64,000 bases of DNA, from contig JAFEBO010000003.1 of NCBI GenBank assembly GCA_018242625.1, forward strand, positions 1-64,000. The letters run 5' to 3'. A program made the translations under genes and the position numbers. The notes beneath the pieces are model-generated. The model made no database searches, was not told the origin of the DNA, and saw only the letters and a program-made list of their open reading frames with translations. Shown one piece after another: positions 26,668 through 34,864 of this stretch (within the stretch, counting starts at the first letter, position 1; each line of letters begins with the position of its first letter). This DNA is from Planctomycetota bacterium. GTDB lineage: Bacteria > Planctomycetota > Phycisphaerae > Phycisphaerales > UBA1924.

Positions 26668-26994
26668 CGCCGGGCCTCCTGATCGGGCGTTTCCGGCCCG
26701 ACACACACCGGGCGGGAAATCGGGTGAGCGGGCGCAAACCAAATACGGCTTTTTCGAACAAAGACGGGCGGGTGACATCCACCGGCCTCGTGCACGCATT
26801 CGTTGAGCATCGCGACCAAATCCGGCTCTTCGCCCACCGGGCCTCTTTCCTGCCCAAACACCCGCCAATCCCATCCCGCCCGGTCCGTCCCGTCCCACCC
26901 GTCATTCCCGCACTTTTCTCTTGCAGGCACCCCGCATCCACCCGGATAATGAATCGGGGGGCGACACAGCGCGGTCGCCACGGGAGCATCGTCC
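26668..26994. other. Divergent promoter region between two dockerin genes
   Basis: The 327 bases hold the ribosome binding site AGGAGG of the minus-strand gene (26672-26678) and presumably both promoters. I see no convincing -35/-10 pair, hairpin or gene. Confidence 0.4.
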
Positions 26995-28821
26995 ATGCGC
27001 AGCACACTAGTGATCAGCCTCGGACTTCTCGCAACCTTTCCGCACGATGCGTCGGCGTTCTTCGGCGTCTACAACAGAACCCTCATCAAATCCGGCGATC
27101 CCGCCCCCGGCCTGCCCGCGGGAAACACGATCGACTCGGTATTCGCCCCGCCGGCCGTCCACGATCGAATCATCGCATTCGTCGCCACCCGCTCCGGCCC
27201 GAACACCGGCCCCGGCTCGACCGATCAGGCCGCCTATCAGTCCGATCTCGAGGCGATCGCCAGCATCTTCCTCCTGAACGACAGCGGCGTGCCCGCGATC
27301 AACCAGCCCGCGGGCACCGTCATGGAAGGTTTACTCCAGGCCGCCCCCGCAGACGAAACAAGCGCCGGAGTCCTCGTCAGTCTCGCCGGCACCGGTGGCG
27401 CCCGACGCGCGTACCTCGCCTTCAGGTCCGCCGCCTCTTCTCTCATACTCGATTCCAACACCCTCATCCCGAATTCCGGCGGCCGCACCCTCAAAGACAT
27501 CACCGACGTCTCACTTTTCCACAATCCCGCCCACGCACTCATCGGCGGCAGCCTCAACCTCCCGGCCGAGATCGGCACCCGCTTCAGTTACGTCGCCACC
27601 GGCGCTTCCGCTGTTCACGTCATCGCCCAGCCCGGAATGCCCTTCAACGCGCTCGGCGGCAATCCCTTCACCATCGACTCCGTCAGCGGCTGCTTCACTT
27701 GGCCCGGTCAGTCCGGCTCGCTCGAACATTCTCTGATCTGCGGCTCCGGAAAAACTCCCGGCGGTGAATTCGGTCCCGTCCTTCTCACCATGGAATGGAT
27801 CGACGGCGCCACGCCCACGACCAAAGCCATCGCCGGCCCCTTGCAGCCCTCCCCTCCCGCGCTCTCGCCGGGAACGGTCCTGTTCATGAGTCAGTTTGGC
27901 GCCGGAACCAACAACCGCGCCGCCATCACCATGACCATCGATCGACCCGGCATGTCCGCCAGCGAAGAAACCGCCATCTTCGATCTCTCCGACCCCAACC
28001 CCTGGGCCCACGCGTCTCGTCTCCTTCCTTTGAATGCGCCCGTCACCGCCGCACCATCCGCGGCCGGCGCCGTCCCCGTCGGCACCACAGTCGCCGGCCA
28101 TTCCGGTCGCCTCTATTTCAGCCAGCAGCGCTTCTACGGAAACCTCACCATCCGCCGCCCCGACAACCAGACCCGCGTTGCGTTTTCTTCCATCGACGAA
28201 ATGCGCTACCGCTCCGCCGCCTCCACGCTCGCATCCGGCGCCACCGCGCTCCTCGTCACCCAATCACCCGCCCCCGGCCTGAGCGGCCCGACCATTTCCA
28301 GCATCAACAAGATCAACTCCTCGATCGACGGCTACGCGCTCGTCGAGGTGTCGCTCACCGGCACCGGCGTCACCTCATCCAACAACCTCGCCTGGTACAC
28401 CTGCACGCCGCATGATGAGGTCTCCCTCCTGCTCCGCAAGGGCCAGAGCGTGGAAGTCTCGCCGGGAGTCTTCAAGACCCTCAACTCCGTGAATTACTTC
28501 TACAACGCCGGCACTGGCGAAGGCCACCCCACTTCTCTCGGCTCCAGGGGCGCCTGGGTCTACCAGGCTTCGCTCGCCAGTTTCTCCATGACCGGAATCT
28601 TCGTCGCCGGCCCCGTGTTCGCCTGCCCGGCCGATCTCAACGGTGATTCGCTCGTCGAAGATGCCGATTTCGTCATCTTCCTCAACGCCTACAACATCCT
28701 CGACTGCGCCGATCCAACCATGCCCGCCGCCTGCCCCGCCGACTTCAACACCGACGCCGTCGTCAACGACGCCGACTTCATCATCTTCCTCGCGGCGTAT
28801 AACGAATTGGTCTGCCCATAA
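26995..28821 (+). CDS. Large exported protein with dockerin-like module
   Basis: A 608-residue protein with an N-terminal signal peptide (MRSTLVISLGLLATFPHDASA). The body starts FFGVYNRTLIKSGDPAPGLPAGNTIDSV, the opening seen in secreted planctomycete and bacterial proteins with 'GD.APG..G..F' propeller-like repeats, which recur at VIAQPGMPFNALGGNPFTIDSV and VTQSPAPGLSGPTISSINKI. No catalytic residues are assigned. The C-terminal 65 residues hold dockerin-like repeats DLNGDSLVEDADF and DFNTDAVVNDADF and end ELVCP. It shares the divergent upstream region with the gene at 25414. Confidence 0.8.
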   Translation: MRSTLVISLGLLATFPHDASAFFGVYNRTLIKSGDPAPGLPAGNTIDSVFAPPAVHDRIIAFVATRSGPNTGPGSTDQAAYQSDLEAIASIFLLNDSGVPAINQPAGTVMEGLLQAAPADETSAGVLVSLAGTGGARRAYLAFRSAASSLILDSNTLIPNSGGRTLKDITDVSLFHNPAHALIGGSLNLPAEIGTRFSYVATGASAVHVIAQPGMPFNALGGNPFTIDSVSGCFTWPGQSGSLEHSLICGSGKTPGGEFGPVLLTMEWIDGATPTTKAIAGPLQPSPPALSPGTVLFMSQFGAGTNNRAAITMTIDRPGMSASEETAIFDLSDPNPWAHASRLLPLNAPVTAAPSAAGAVPVGTTVAGHSGRLYFSQQRFYGNLTIRRPDNQTRVAFSSIDEMRYRSAASTLASGATALLVTQSPAPGLSGPTISSINKINSSIDGYALVEVSLTGTGVTSSNNLAWYTCTPHDEVSLLLRKGQSVEVSPGVFKTLNSVNYFYNAGTGEGHPTSLGSRGAWVYQASLASFSMTGIFVAGPVFACPADLNGDSLVEDADFVIFLNAYNILDCADPTMPAACPADFNTDAVVNDADFIIFLAAYNELVCP

Positions 28822-29181
28822 GCGCATCTCACTCACTCTCCGTCAATTCGTTCCGGGCTCGTTGGGCACGCACCGGCGAGTTCGGGGCGTCGGGCGCTTG
28901 ATGGTGCGAGGGGCCGGAGCGATGACGTCCTTGACGAGCCACGAGCGCAGCGACGGGCACGGGCCCGTGCACGCTCGCGACGGACGGCGGGATTTGGGCC
29001 CGCGTGCCGCGGAAATGTATTCGGTTGTCAAAGAGAAAACCCGCCCACGCCCCACCCCCTCCCTCAGGGAGGGTTCTTCGGAGAAACCGTCCAGCCCCGC
29101 AATCGCTGCACACCTCCGCGCCAAAGTCCTATCCCAAAACTCCTCTCCGTGTCTCCGTGCCTCTGTGGTGAATGCCTTTCC
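28822..29181. other. Intergenic region with repeat scraps
   Basis: No gene is seen. CGTTCCGGGCTCG (28849) and GAGCGCAGCGACGGGC (28945) resemble text at 46018-46100, also just downstream of a dockerin gene, so a dispersed element is likely. GCACGGGCCCGTGC near 28957 is a perfect palindrome. Confidence 0.4.
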
Positions 29182-30018
29182 TCACGCCGCCGCCCTGTTC
29201 ATCGCTCCAAGCTCCTTCGACAGCTCCACCACCTGCAACGGACACTCCGGCCAGTTATCCCGCCAGCACACGATCACATCGCAGTCCGCCGGATCGTGCT
29301 TGTGCAGCAGAAAGTTCTTGCTCTCAAACTCAAACTCGATCCGCACCCGCCGCAGCTTTCCATCCGGGTCCTTGCGCTTCGCCTCGCAATCCGGAAACGC
29401 CGTCTGGATCGCCTCCACGCTGTAACCCATCTTCGACGCCAGGCAGCCGAACAGGTACACCACCCCCGCCTCGTTCACCGGCGCGTTGCGAAGAAACGCG
29501 CAGTTCAAAGGCTCCCCGTACGCGATCGTCGTCGGCGGCGAGAACAGCACCTTCTGCCGCTCCGCCTCCAGGCTCATCAGCGATGGATCGCGCCCCCGCT
29601 CTTCCCGCTCCCGGATCAAGGCGATCACATCCTGCCACAGCGGGTCCTCCGCCGAGCGCACGTAAAAAGCCCGCCCCACGCCGGGCCACGAGCCGAACAG
29701 CCGCGTAAACGTGTACAGGCCAAACTTCCCCCGCGCGCGGTAATCCGCCCGGTACGGGCAACGCCCAAGATCCCGCGTCACGTTGCCCCAGTCGTCCAGC
29801 AGCTCGTTCGCACCGCCCCCGCGCACCACGTTCGGCGGCAAGCCCGCAGCCGCCAACGCGTCGTTCCACGATTCGAAGTGCTTCTCCATCAGCCGCTGCT
29901 TCATCCCCGTCCGCGCCTGAAACTCCAGCTTCTGCGGCGTGCGCCCGAGTTCCGTCGACAGCGCCGTCAGCGCATCCACAAATTGCTTGCGGCTGATGTT
30001 CTTTGCTTTCCGTCCCAT
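29182..30018 (-). CDS. Homing-endonuclease-associated-repeat protein with nuclease-like C-terminus
   Basis: A 278-residue protein. The N-terminus has the homing-endonuclease-associated (HNH) repeat, a helical DNA-binding unit: RKQFVDALTALSTELGRTP, then HFESWNDALAAAGLPP; a second weaker copy follows (ELLDDWGNVTRDLGRCP, FTRLFGSWPGVG). The C-terminus has RRVRIEFEFESKNFLLHKH and DPADCDVIVCWRDNWPECP ending VVELSKEL, which resembles a PD-(D/E)xK-type core with D-x-I-V-C-W and a late E-L. No HNH residues are seen. A DNA-binding or cleaving role is likely; the partner and target are unknown. Confidence 0.65.
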   Translation of the reverse strand: MGRKAKNISRKQFVDALTALSTELGRTPQKLEFQARTGMKQRLMEKHFESWNDALAAAGLPPNVVRGGGANELLDDWGNVTRDLGRCPYRADYRARGKFGLYTFTRLFGSWPGVGRAFYVRSAEDPLWQDVIALIREREERGRDPSLMSLEAERQKVLFSPPTTIAYGEPLNCAFLRNAPVNEAGVVYLFGCLASKMGYSVEAIQTAFPDCEAKRKDPDGKLRRVRIEFEFESKNFLLHKHDPADCDVIVCWRDNWPECPLQVVELSKELGAMNRAAA

Positions 30019-30603
30019 GTGTGCCTTTCAAAACATGCGGCGTCGCGACCGGCATGCGGCGCGGCCCTCGATGCCACCACTGTGAAAAAATCTCCCCCAG
30101 GCGGCGCGCCAGGTTTCGCCCCGCGTCACGCCCCCACACTCTCCCACCCCCGCACCCCACACCCCCCCGGTCCTGCCCTCCCCCCAGCTTGCCCCACAGC
30201 CCCCTTAGCGAGTCCCAGAAGGCCGGAACACCGCTAGTTTACCACATGGTAAACTTTTTAGATCGTTGTTTGTTTGGTATTTTCCAAAAATCACCATCCA
30301 AGCTCCTAACGCTTTGTCCTTCTTCTATTTACAGGTGACAGAGCGCCGTGGCCCCTCCCGCCGCCCCACGCAAACAAGGCCCGGACCGACTTAAAGCTTC
30401 GCTCCGCCCACCCCCGCCCTCCGCGACCACGCCGCGGCCGCACTGCCAGCGAGCCCTCTCCACCCCCGCCGCAAACACCGTCGCAGCCAGCATCGCCCGC
30501 AGCTCGCCGCCGCGCTCTCAGCCCGCGCCACAACCCGCGGCACGCTCGGCAACACACATCAACCAACGCGCCGAGTGCAAAGTCGCGCCGCAGCATCGCC
30601 GGT
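30019..30603. other. Long divergent intergenic region
   Basis: The segment holds an AT-rich pocket (about 30230-30330) with the palindrome at 30237, then a C-rich stretch with no convincing gene. Frames over 30348-30690 have no start signal or family resemblance. Confidence 0.45.
30237..30254. promoter_or_regulatory. Perfect 18-bp palindrome, possible operator
   Basis: GTTTACCACATGGTAAAC has 8-base arms and a two-base centre, and is followed by an AT-rich stretch that stands out from the GC-rich surroundings. It lies about 220 bases before the homing-repeat gene and 440 before the DUF1254 gene, so which of them it would control is open. Confidence 0.4.
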
Positions 30604-30633
30604 TTGACAATCCGCGCGCCGGGCTTGTAGGCT
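30604..30633 (+). promoter_or_regulatory. Promoter of the first DUF1254 gene
   Basis: TTGACA (30604-30609) and TAGGCT (30628-30633) lie 18 bases apart, a near-consensus housekeeping promoter about 63 bases before the ATG at 30697. AGGCCCAGG lies between. Confidence 0.55.
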
Positions 30634-30696
30634 CGATGAGCACGCGAACCGATCGCGGCGGATCACTCTCTTCTCCTTTATTGCGGAGGCCCAGGT

Positions 30697-32112
30697 ATGA
30701 AGATGTCTTGTGCGGTTCACGCCCTCGCGGCGGGAGCGGCGCTCTGGTCATGCGGAATCGCCCGAGCGGAAGCACCCGCCGTGCTCAACGCCAAAGACGC
30801 GGTCGCCATCGGCACCGAGGCTTACATCTACGGATATCCGCTCGTCACGATGGACATGACGCGCCGGGTCATGACCAACGTCGAGAAGCCCGAGGGCACG
30901 CGCGCCCCAATGGGACAACTCGTGCGCATGCGGACCTACCCCAACGCCCAGTTCCGCGATGTCACCGCGCCCAACGCCGACACGCTCTACACAACCGCCT
31001 GGATGGATGTCGGCACCGAGCCCTGGGTGCTCAGTATCCCCGACGCCGATGGCCGCTACTTCCTGATGCCCATGCTCGACGGCTGGACCGATGTCTTCCA
31101 GGTCCCCGGCACGCGCACCACTGGCACAAAGCCCCAGACCTACGTCATCACCGGCCCCAACTGGAAGGGCCAGATCCCCCAGGGCATGACCGAGTACAAG
31201 TCCCCCACCTCGATGGTCTGGCTCCTGGGCCGCATCTACTGCTCCGGAACGCCCGAGGATTACAAGGCCGTCCACGCGATGCAGGACAAGGTCTCGATCC
31301 AGCCCCTGAGCACCTGGGGCAAGACCTACACCCCCGGGCCCGGCAAGGTCGACGCCTCGATCGACATGAAAAAGGCCGTGCGCGAGCAGGTCAACTCGAT
31401 GACCGCCGAAAAGTACTTCGAGACGCTCGCAAATCTGCTCAAAGACAACCCCCCCGCCGCCGCCGACGCCCCGATGGTCGCCAAGCTCGCGCAGATCGGC
31501 ATCGTCCCCGGACAGCCCTTTAACGCCGCATCCTGGAGCCCCGAAACCGCCAAAGCGATGCAGCAGGTCCCCAAGCTCGGCTTCGAGCAGATCATGGCCC
31601 ATTTCAAAGAAGCCGGCAGAAATGTGAACGGCTGGGTCTTCACCACCGACGCCGGCCTCTACGGCACCGATTACCTGCAGCGGGCCTTTATCACCGCCAT
31701 CGGCCTGGGCGCCAACCGCCCCCAGGACGCCGTCTACCCGACCTCCGAAGCCGACGCCGCCGGCAAGCCCTACGACGGCAGCAAGCACTACGTGATCCAC
31801 TTCGACAAGGGCCAGTTCCCGCCCGTGGACGGCTTCTGGTCTCTCACCATGTACGACGCGGCATTTTTCTTCGTCGACAATCCGCTCAACCGGTACACGC
31901 TGAGCAGCCGTTCGAATTTCAATAAGAACCCGGATGGATCGGTGGACCTCTACCTGCAGCACGAGAGCCCCGGACCCGACAAGGAAAACAACTGGCTGCC
32001 GGCCCCTAAGGGACGGTTCATCCTCATGCTCCGCCTCTACTGGCCGAAGGAGAAGCCCCCGTCAATCCTGGATGCGACGTGGGTACCGCCCGCCGCAACG
32101 CTAATGCCCTGA
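30697..32112 (+). CDS. DUF1254/DUF1214 domain exported protein
   Basis: A 471-residue protein with a signal peptide (MKMSCAVHALAAGAALWSCGIARA). DUF1254 follows: AYIYGYPLVTMDMTRRVM, NADTLYTTAWMDVGTEPWVL and SIPDADGRYFLMPMLDGWTDVF. DUF1214 forms the C-terminal third: DGSKHYVIHFDKGQFPPVDGF, WSLTMYDAAFFFVDNPLNRY and ENNWLPAPKGRFILMLRLYW. Its enzymatic role is unknown. It is the first of a three-gene row with an arylsulfatase and a second DUF1254 protein. A hairpin terminator follows it, so it is probably a separate transcript. Confidence 0.88.
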   Translation: MKMSCAVHALAAGAALWSCGIARAEAPAVLNAKDAVAIGTEAYIYGYPLVTMDMTRRVMTNVEKPEGTRAPMGQLVRMRTYPNAQFRDVTAPNADTLYTTAWMDVGTEPWVLSIPDADGRYFLMPMLDGWTDVFQVPGTRTTGTKPQTYVITGPNWKGQIPQGMTEYKSPTSMVWLLGRIYCSGTPEDYKAVHAMQDKVSIQPLSTWGKTYTPGPGKVDASIDMKKAVREQVNSMTAEKYFETLANLLKDNPPAAADAPMVAKLAQIGIVPGQPFNAASWSPETAKAMQQVPKLGFEQIMAHFKEAGRNVNGWVFTTDAGLYGTDYLQRAFITAIGLGANRPQDAVYPTSEADAAGKPYDGSKHYVIHFDKGQFPPVDGFWSLTMYDAAFFFVDNPLNRYTLSSRSNFNKNPDGSVDLYLQHESPGPDKENNWLPAPKGRFILMLRLYWPKEKPPSILDATWVPPAATLMP

Positions 32113-32137
32113 CTTTGCTGTGACAGCACTTTGACAG

Positions 32138-32170
32138 ACGGGCGCACGATGTGCGCCCGTTTCTTCTTTT
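32138..32170 (+). terminator. Rho-independent terminator
   Basis: ACGGGCGCAC pairs perfectly with GTGCGCCCGT across a three-base loop, and TTCTTCTTTT follows directly. Confidence 0.85.
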
Positions 32171-32260
32171 GGCGCTTCGAGAAAGCGGTGGGCGGCCGTG
32201 TTAGCCTCTCGGGGTCTGGCAAGAGCCGCGGGTGAGGGACATGCGAGTGAAAGGAATCTT

Positions 32261-34753
32261 ATGAAAACGATTGCTGTCTCGGCGGTGGTGGCATTGGTCT
32301 GGATGTGCGGCGCAAGCGCGCAGCAGGTGACGGGTACGCCCGGATCTCCGAGCGCAACCACGTCGATCGACGGCAAACAGTTGCCGGCGCCCGATCCGAA
32401 ATTCGGCGGCGTCATCAAAGACGATGCCCTGACAAGCAAGCCCTGGTGGGCGCCGCGCATCGTGCCGCCCAAGGGTGCGCCGAACGTTCTGCTCATCATC
32501 ACCGACGACGCCGGCTTCGGAGTTCCCAGCACCTTCGGCGGCGTGATCCCCACCCCGACGATGGACCGGGTCGCCGCCAACGGGCTCAAGTACAACAACA
32601 TCCACTCCACCGCTCTCTGCTCGCCAACCCGCGCCGCCCTGATCACCGGGCGCAATCACCACTCCGCCGGCTTCGGCGTGATCTCCGAGCAGTCGACCGG
32701 TTTCCCCGGGTACAACAGCATCATCGCGAAGGACAAGGCGACGATCGGACGCATCCTCAAGGACAACGGCTACTCAACCGCGTGGTTCGGAAAAGACCAC
32801 AACACCCCAGCCTTCGAGGCAAGCCAGGTCGGACCGTTCGATCAGTGGCCGACCGGTATGGGCTTTGAGTACTTCTACGGGTTCGTCGGCGGCGACTCGA
32901 ATCAGTGGCAGCCAAACCTCTTCCGCAACACCACGCAGATCTATCCGTTCGAGGGCAAGCCCGGCTGGAACCTCGTGACCGGCATGGCCGAGGACGCGAT
33001 CGACTACGTGCACCGCCTCCACCAGATCGATCCCTCCAAACCCTTCTTCATCAAATACGCCCCCGGAGCGACGCACGCGCCCCACCATCCCACGAAGGAA
33101 TGGGTGGACAAAATCCGCGGGATGCACCTTTTCGACCAGGGCTGGAACAAACTCCGCGAACAGATCTTTGAAAACCAGAAGAAACTGGGCGTAATCCCCG
33201 CCAACGCCAAGCTCGAAGCCTGGCCCGCCAACGTCATCAAAAACTGGGACGACTGCAGCCCGGAAGAAAAGAAGCTCTACATCCGCCAGGCCGAAGTCTT
33301 CGCAGCCTACGCGGCCTACAGCGACGCCGAAATCGGCCGCGTGATCGACGCAATCCAGGATATCGGCCAGCTCGACAACACCCTCATCATCTACATCAAC
33401 GGCGACAACGGCACCAGCGCCGAAGGCGGACCCCTCGGAACACCAAACGAAGTCGCCTTCTTCAACGGCGTCAGCGTCCCCGTCGACGTCCAGATGAAGT
33501 GGTACGAAGCCTGGGGAACCGAGCAGACATATAACCACATGTCCGCCGGCTGGTCATGGGCTTTCGATACGCCTTTTACGTGGTTTAAACAAAATGCTTC
33601 GCGGCTGGGTGGGATCCGGCAGAACATGGCGATTTCTTGGCCGGCGCGGATCAAGGACAAGGGTGCGCTGCGGGAGCAGTTCTGCCATGTGATCGACGTG
33701 GTTCCCACCATCCTCGAGGTGGCGGGGATCAGCCAGCCGGAGTATGTGGACGGGATCAAGCAGAGCCCGATCGAGGGGACGAGTTTCGCATATACGTTTG
33801 ATCAGTCCAATGCGAAGGCGCCGAGCCGGCATACGACGCAGTACTTTGAGATGATGGGCCAGTGGGCGCTGTACGACCAGGGGTGGCTGCTCTCGACGCA
33901 GGTGAACCGAGCGCCGTGGGAGGCGTTCGGGGCGGCGAATCCGGACCCGCTCAATCGGCAGGTGCTGGAGCTGTACAACCTCAACGAGGACTTCACGCAG
34001 TCGCAGAACCTGGCGGACAAGTATCCGGAGAAGGTGGCGGAACTGCGGAAGAAGTTCATTGAAGAGGCGAAGAAGTACCAGGTGTTCCCGATGGATGCAT
34101 CGGTGGCGGCGCGGATTGTGGCGCCGCGGCCGAACATCACGGCGGGGCGTTCGGAGTTTGTGTACACGCGGCCGATGGTCGGGCTGCCGCAGGGTGATTC
34201 GCCGTTCCTGCTGAACAGTTCGTACACGATCACGGCGGAGATCGAGGTGCCGCAGGGCGGGGCGGAGGGGATGATTCTGACCTCGGGCGGGCGGTTCTGC
34301 GGCTACGGGTTCTATCTGCTGAAGGGCAAGCCGGTGTTCCTGTGGAACCTGATTGACCTGAAGCGACAGCGCTGGGAAGGGCCGGAACTCACGCCGGGGA
34401 AGCACACGGTCGAGTTTGATTTCAAGTACTCGGGGCTGGGCGCGGGGACGCTGCTGTTCAACAACTTCAGCGGGCTGGGCCGGCCGGGCACGGGCACTTT
34501 GCGCGTGGACGGGAAGGACGTTGCCACGCAGGAGATGGAGAAGACTGTTCCGATGATTTTGCAGTGGGACGAGAGCTTTGACATCGGCAGCGACACGCTG
34601 ACGGGCGTGAACGATGCGGATTACCAGCCGCCGTTCCCGCTGACGGCGAAGCTGAACAAGCTGACGATCAAGGTCGATCGGCCGCAGTTGTCGCCGAAGG
34701 ACATCCAGGAGCTCGAGGAGGCCATGAAGAAGGCCGCGGCGGGCAGGGAATAA
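32261..34753 (+). CDS. Arylsulfatase
   Basis: An 830-residue exported sulfatase; start MKTIAVSAVVALVWMCGASA follows GAAAGGAATC. Metal-binding Asp-Asp is in NVLLIITDDAGFG (82-83) and the formylglycine site is Cys120-Ser-Pro-Thr-Arg124, the C-type sulfatase motif that needs an FGE or anaerobic maturase encoded elsewhere. WFGKDHN and INGDNGTSAEGG supply further active-site residues. The C-terminal 200 residues form a beta-sandwich (EIEVPQGGAEGMILTSGG, FDFKYSGLGAGTLLFN). It hydrolyses sulfate esters, perhaps of algal glycans. Codon use changes from C-ending to G-ending near residue 430, where the strand composition of the whole window switches. Confidence 0.92.
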   Translation: MKTIAVSAVVALVWMCGASAQQVTGTPGSPSATTSIDGKQLPAPDPKFGGVIKDDALTSKPWWAPRIVPPKGAPNVLLIITDDAGFGVPSTFGGVIPTPTMDRVAANGLKYNNIHSTALCSPTRAALITGRNHHSAGFGVISEQSTGFPGYNSIIAKDKATIGRILKDNGYSTAWFGKDHNTPAFEASQVGPFDQWPTGMGFEYFYGFVGGDSNQWQPNLFRNTTQIYPFEGKPGWNLVTGMAEDAIDYVHRLHQIDPSKPFFIKYAPGATHAPHHPTKEWVDKIRGMHLFDQGWNKLREQIFENQKKLGVIPANAKLEAWPANVIKNWDDCSPEEKKLYIRQAEVFAAYAAYSDAEIGRVIDAIQDIGQLDNTLIIYINGDNGTSAEGGPLGTPNEVAFFNGVSVPVDVQMKWYEAWGTEQTYNHMSAGWSWAFDTPFTWFKQNASRLGGIRQNMAISWPARIKDKGALREQFCHVIDVVPTILEVAGISQPEYVDGIKQSPIEGTSFAYTFDQSNAKAPSRHTTQYFEMMGQWALYDQGWLLSTQVNRAPWEAFGAANPDPLNRQVLELYNLNEDFTQSQNLADKYPEKVAELRKKFIEEAKKYQVFPMDASVAARIVAPRPNITAGRSEFVYTRPMVGLPQGDSPFLLNSSYTITAEIEVPQGGAEGMILTSGGRFCGYGFYLLKGKPVFLWNLIDLKRQRWEGPELTPGKHTVEFDFKYSGLGAGTLLFNNFSGLGRPGTGTLRVDGKDVATQEMEKTVPMILQWDESFDIGSDTLTGVNDADYQPPFPLTAKLNKLTIKVDRPQLSPKDIQELEEAMKKAAAGRE
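33541..33600. other. Switch point of strand composition (GC skew)
   Basis: By hand count per 60 bases on the + strand, G:C is 15:23 at 33421, 17:15 at 33481, 15:15 at 33541, 24:14 at 33601 and 26:14 at 33721. The 33561-33600 stretch is also AT-rich. C-rich to G-rich is the direction expected at a replication origin. Confidence 0.5.
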
Positions 34754-34864
34754 GAGAATTTGACCGGCCCTTTGGGGGGCTGATGGGAAGAAGCGTGTCC
34801 CGGGCTTGAGAGAGTCCGGGCGCGATTGCAGAGGGACGGAGCCATTCACAGTTCAGGAGCAAGC

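Noticed and set aside
30348-30690. Coding frame upstream of the first DUF1254 gene
   Set aside because: No start signal or domain; it covers the TTGACA/TAGGCT promoter.
33490-33600. DnaA box cluster at the skew switch
   Set aside because: Only a weak match (ATAACCACA, near 33532) is seen; not enough to call an origin.
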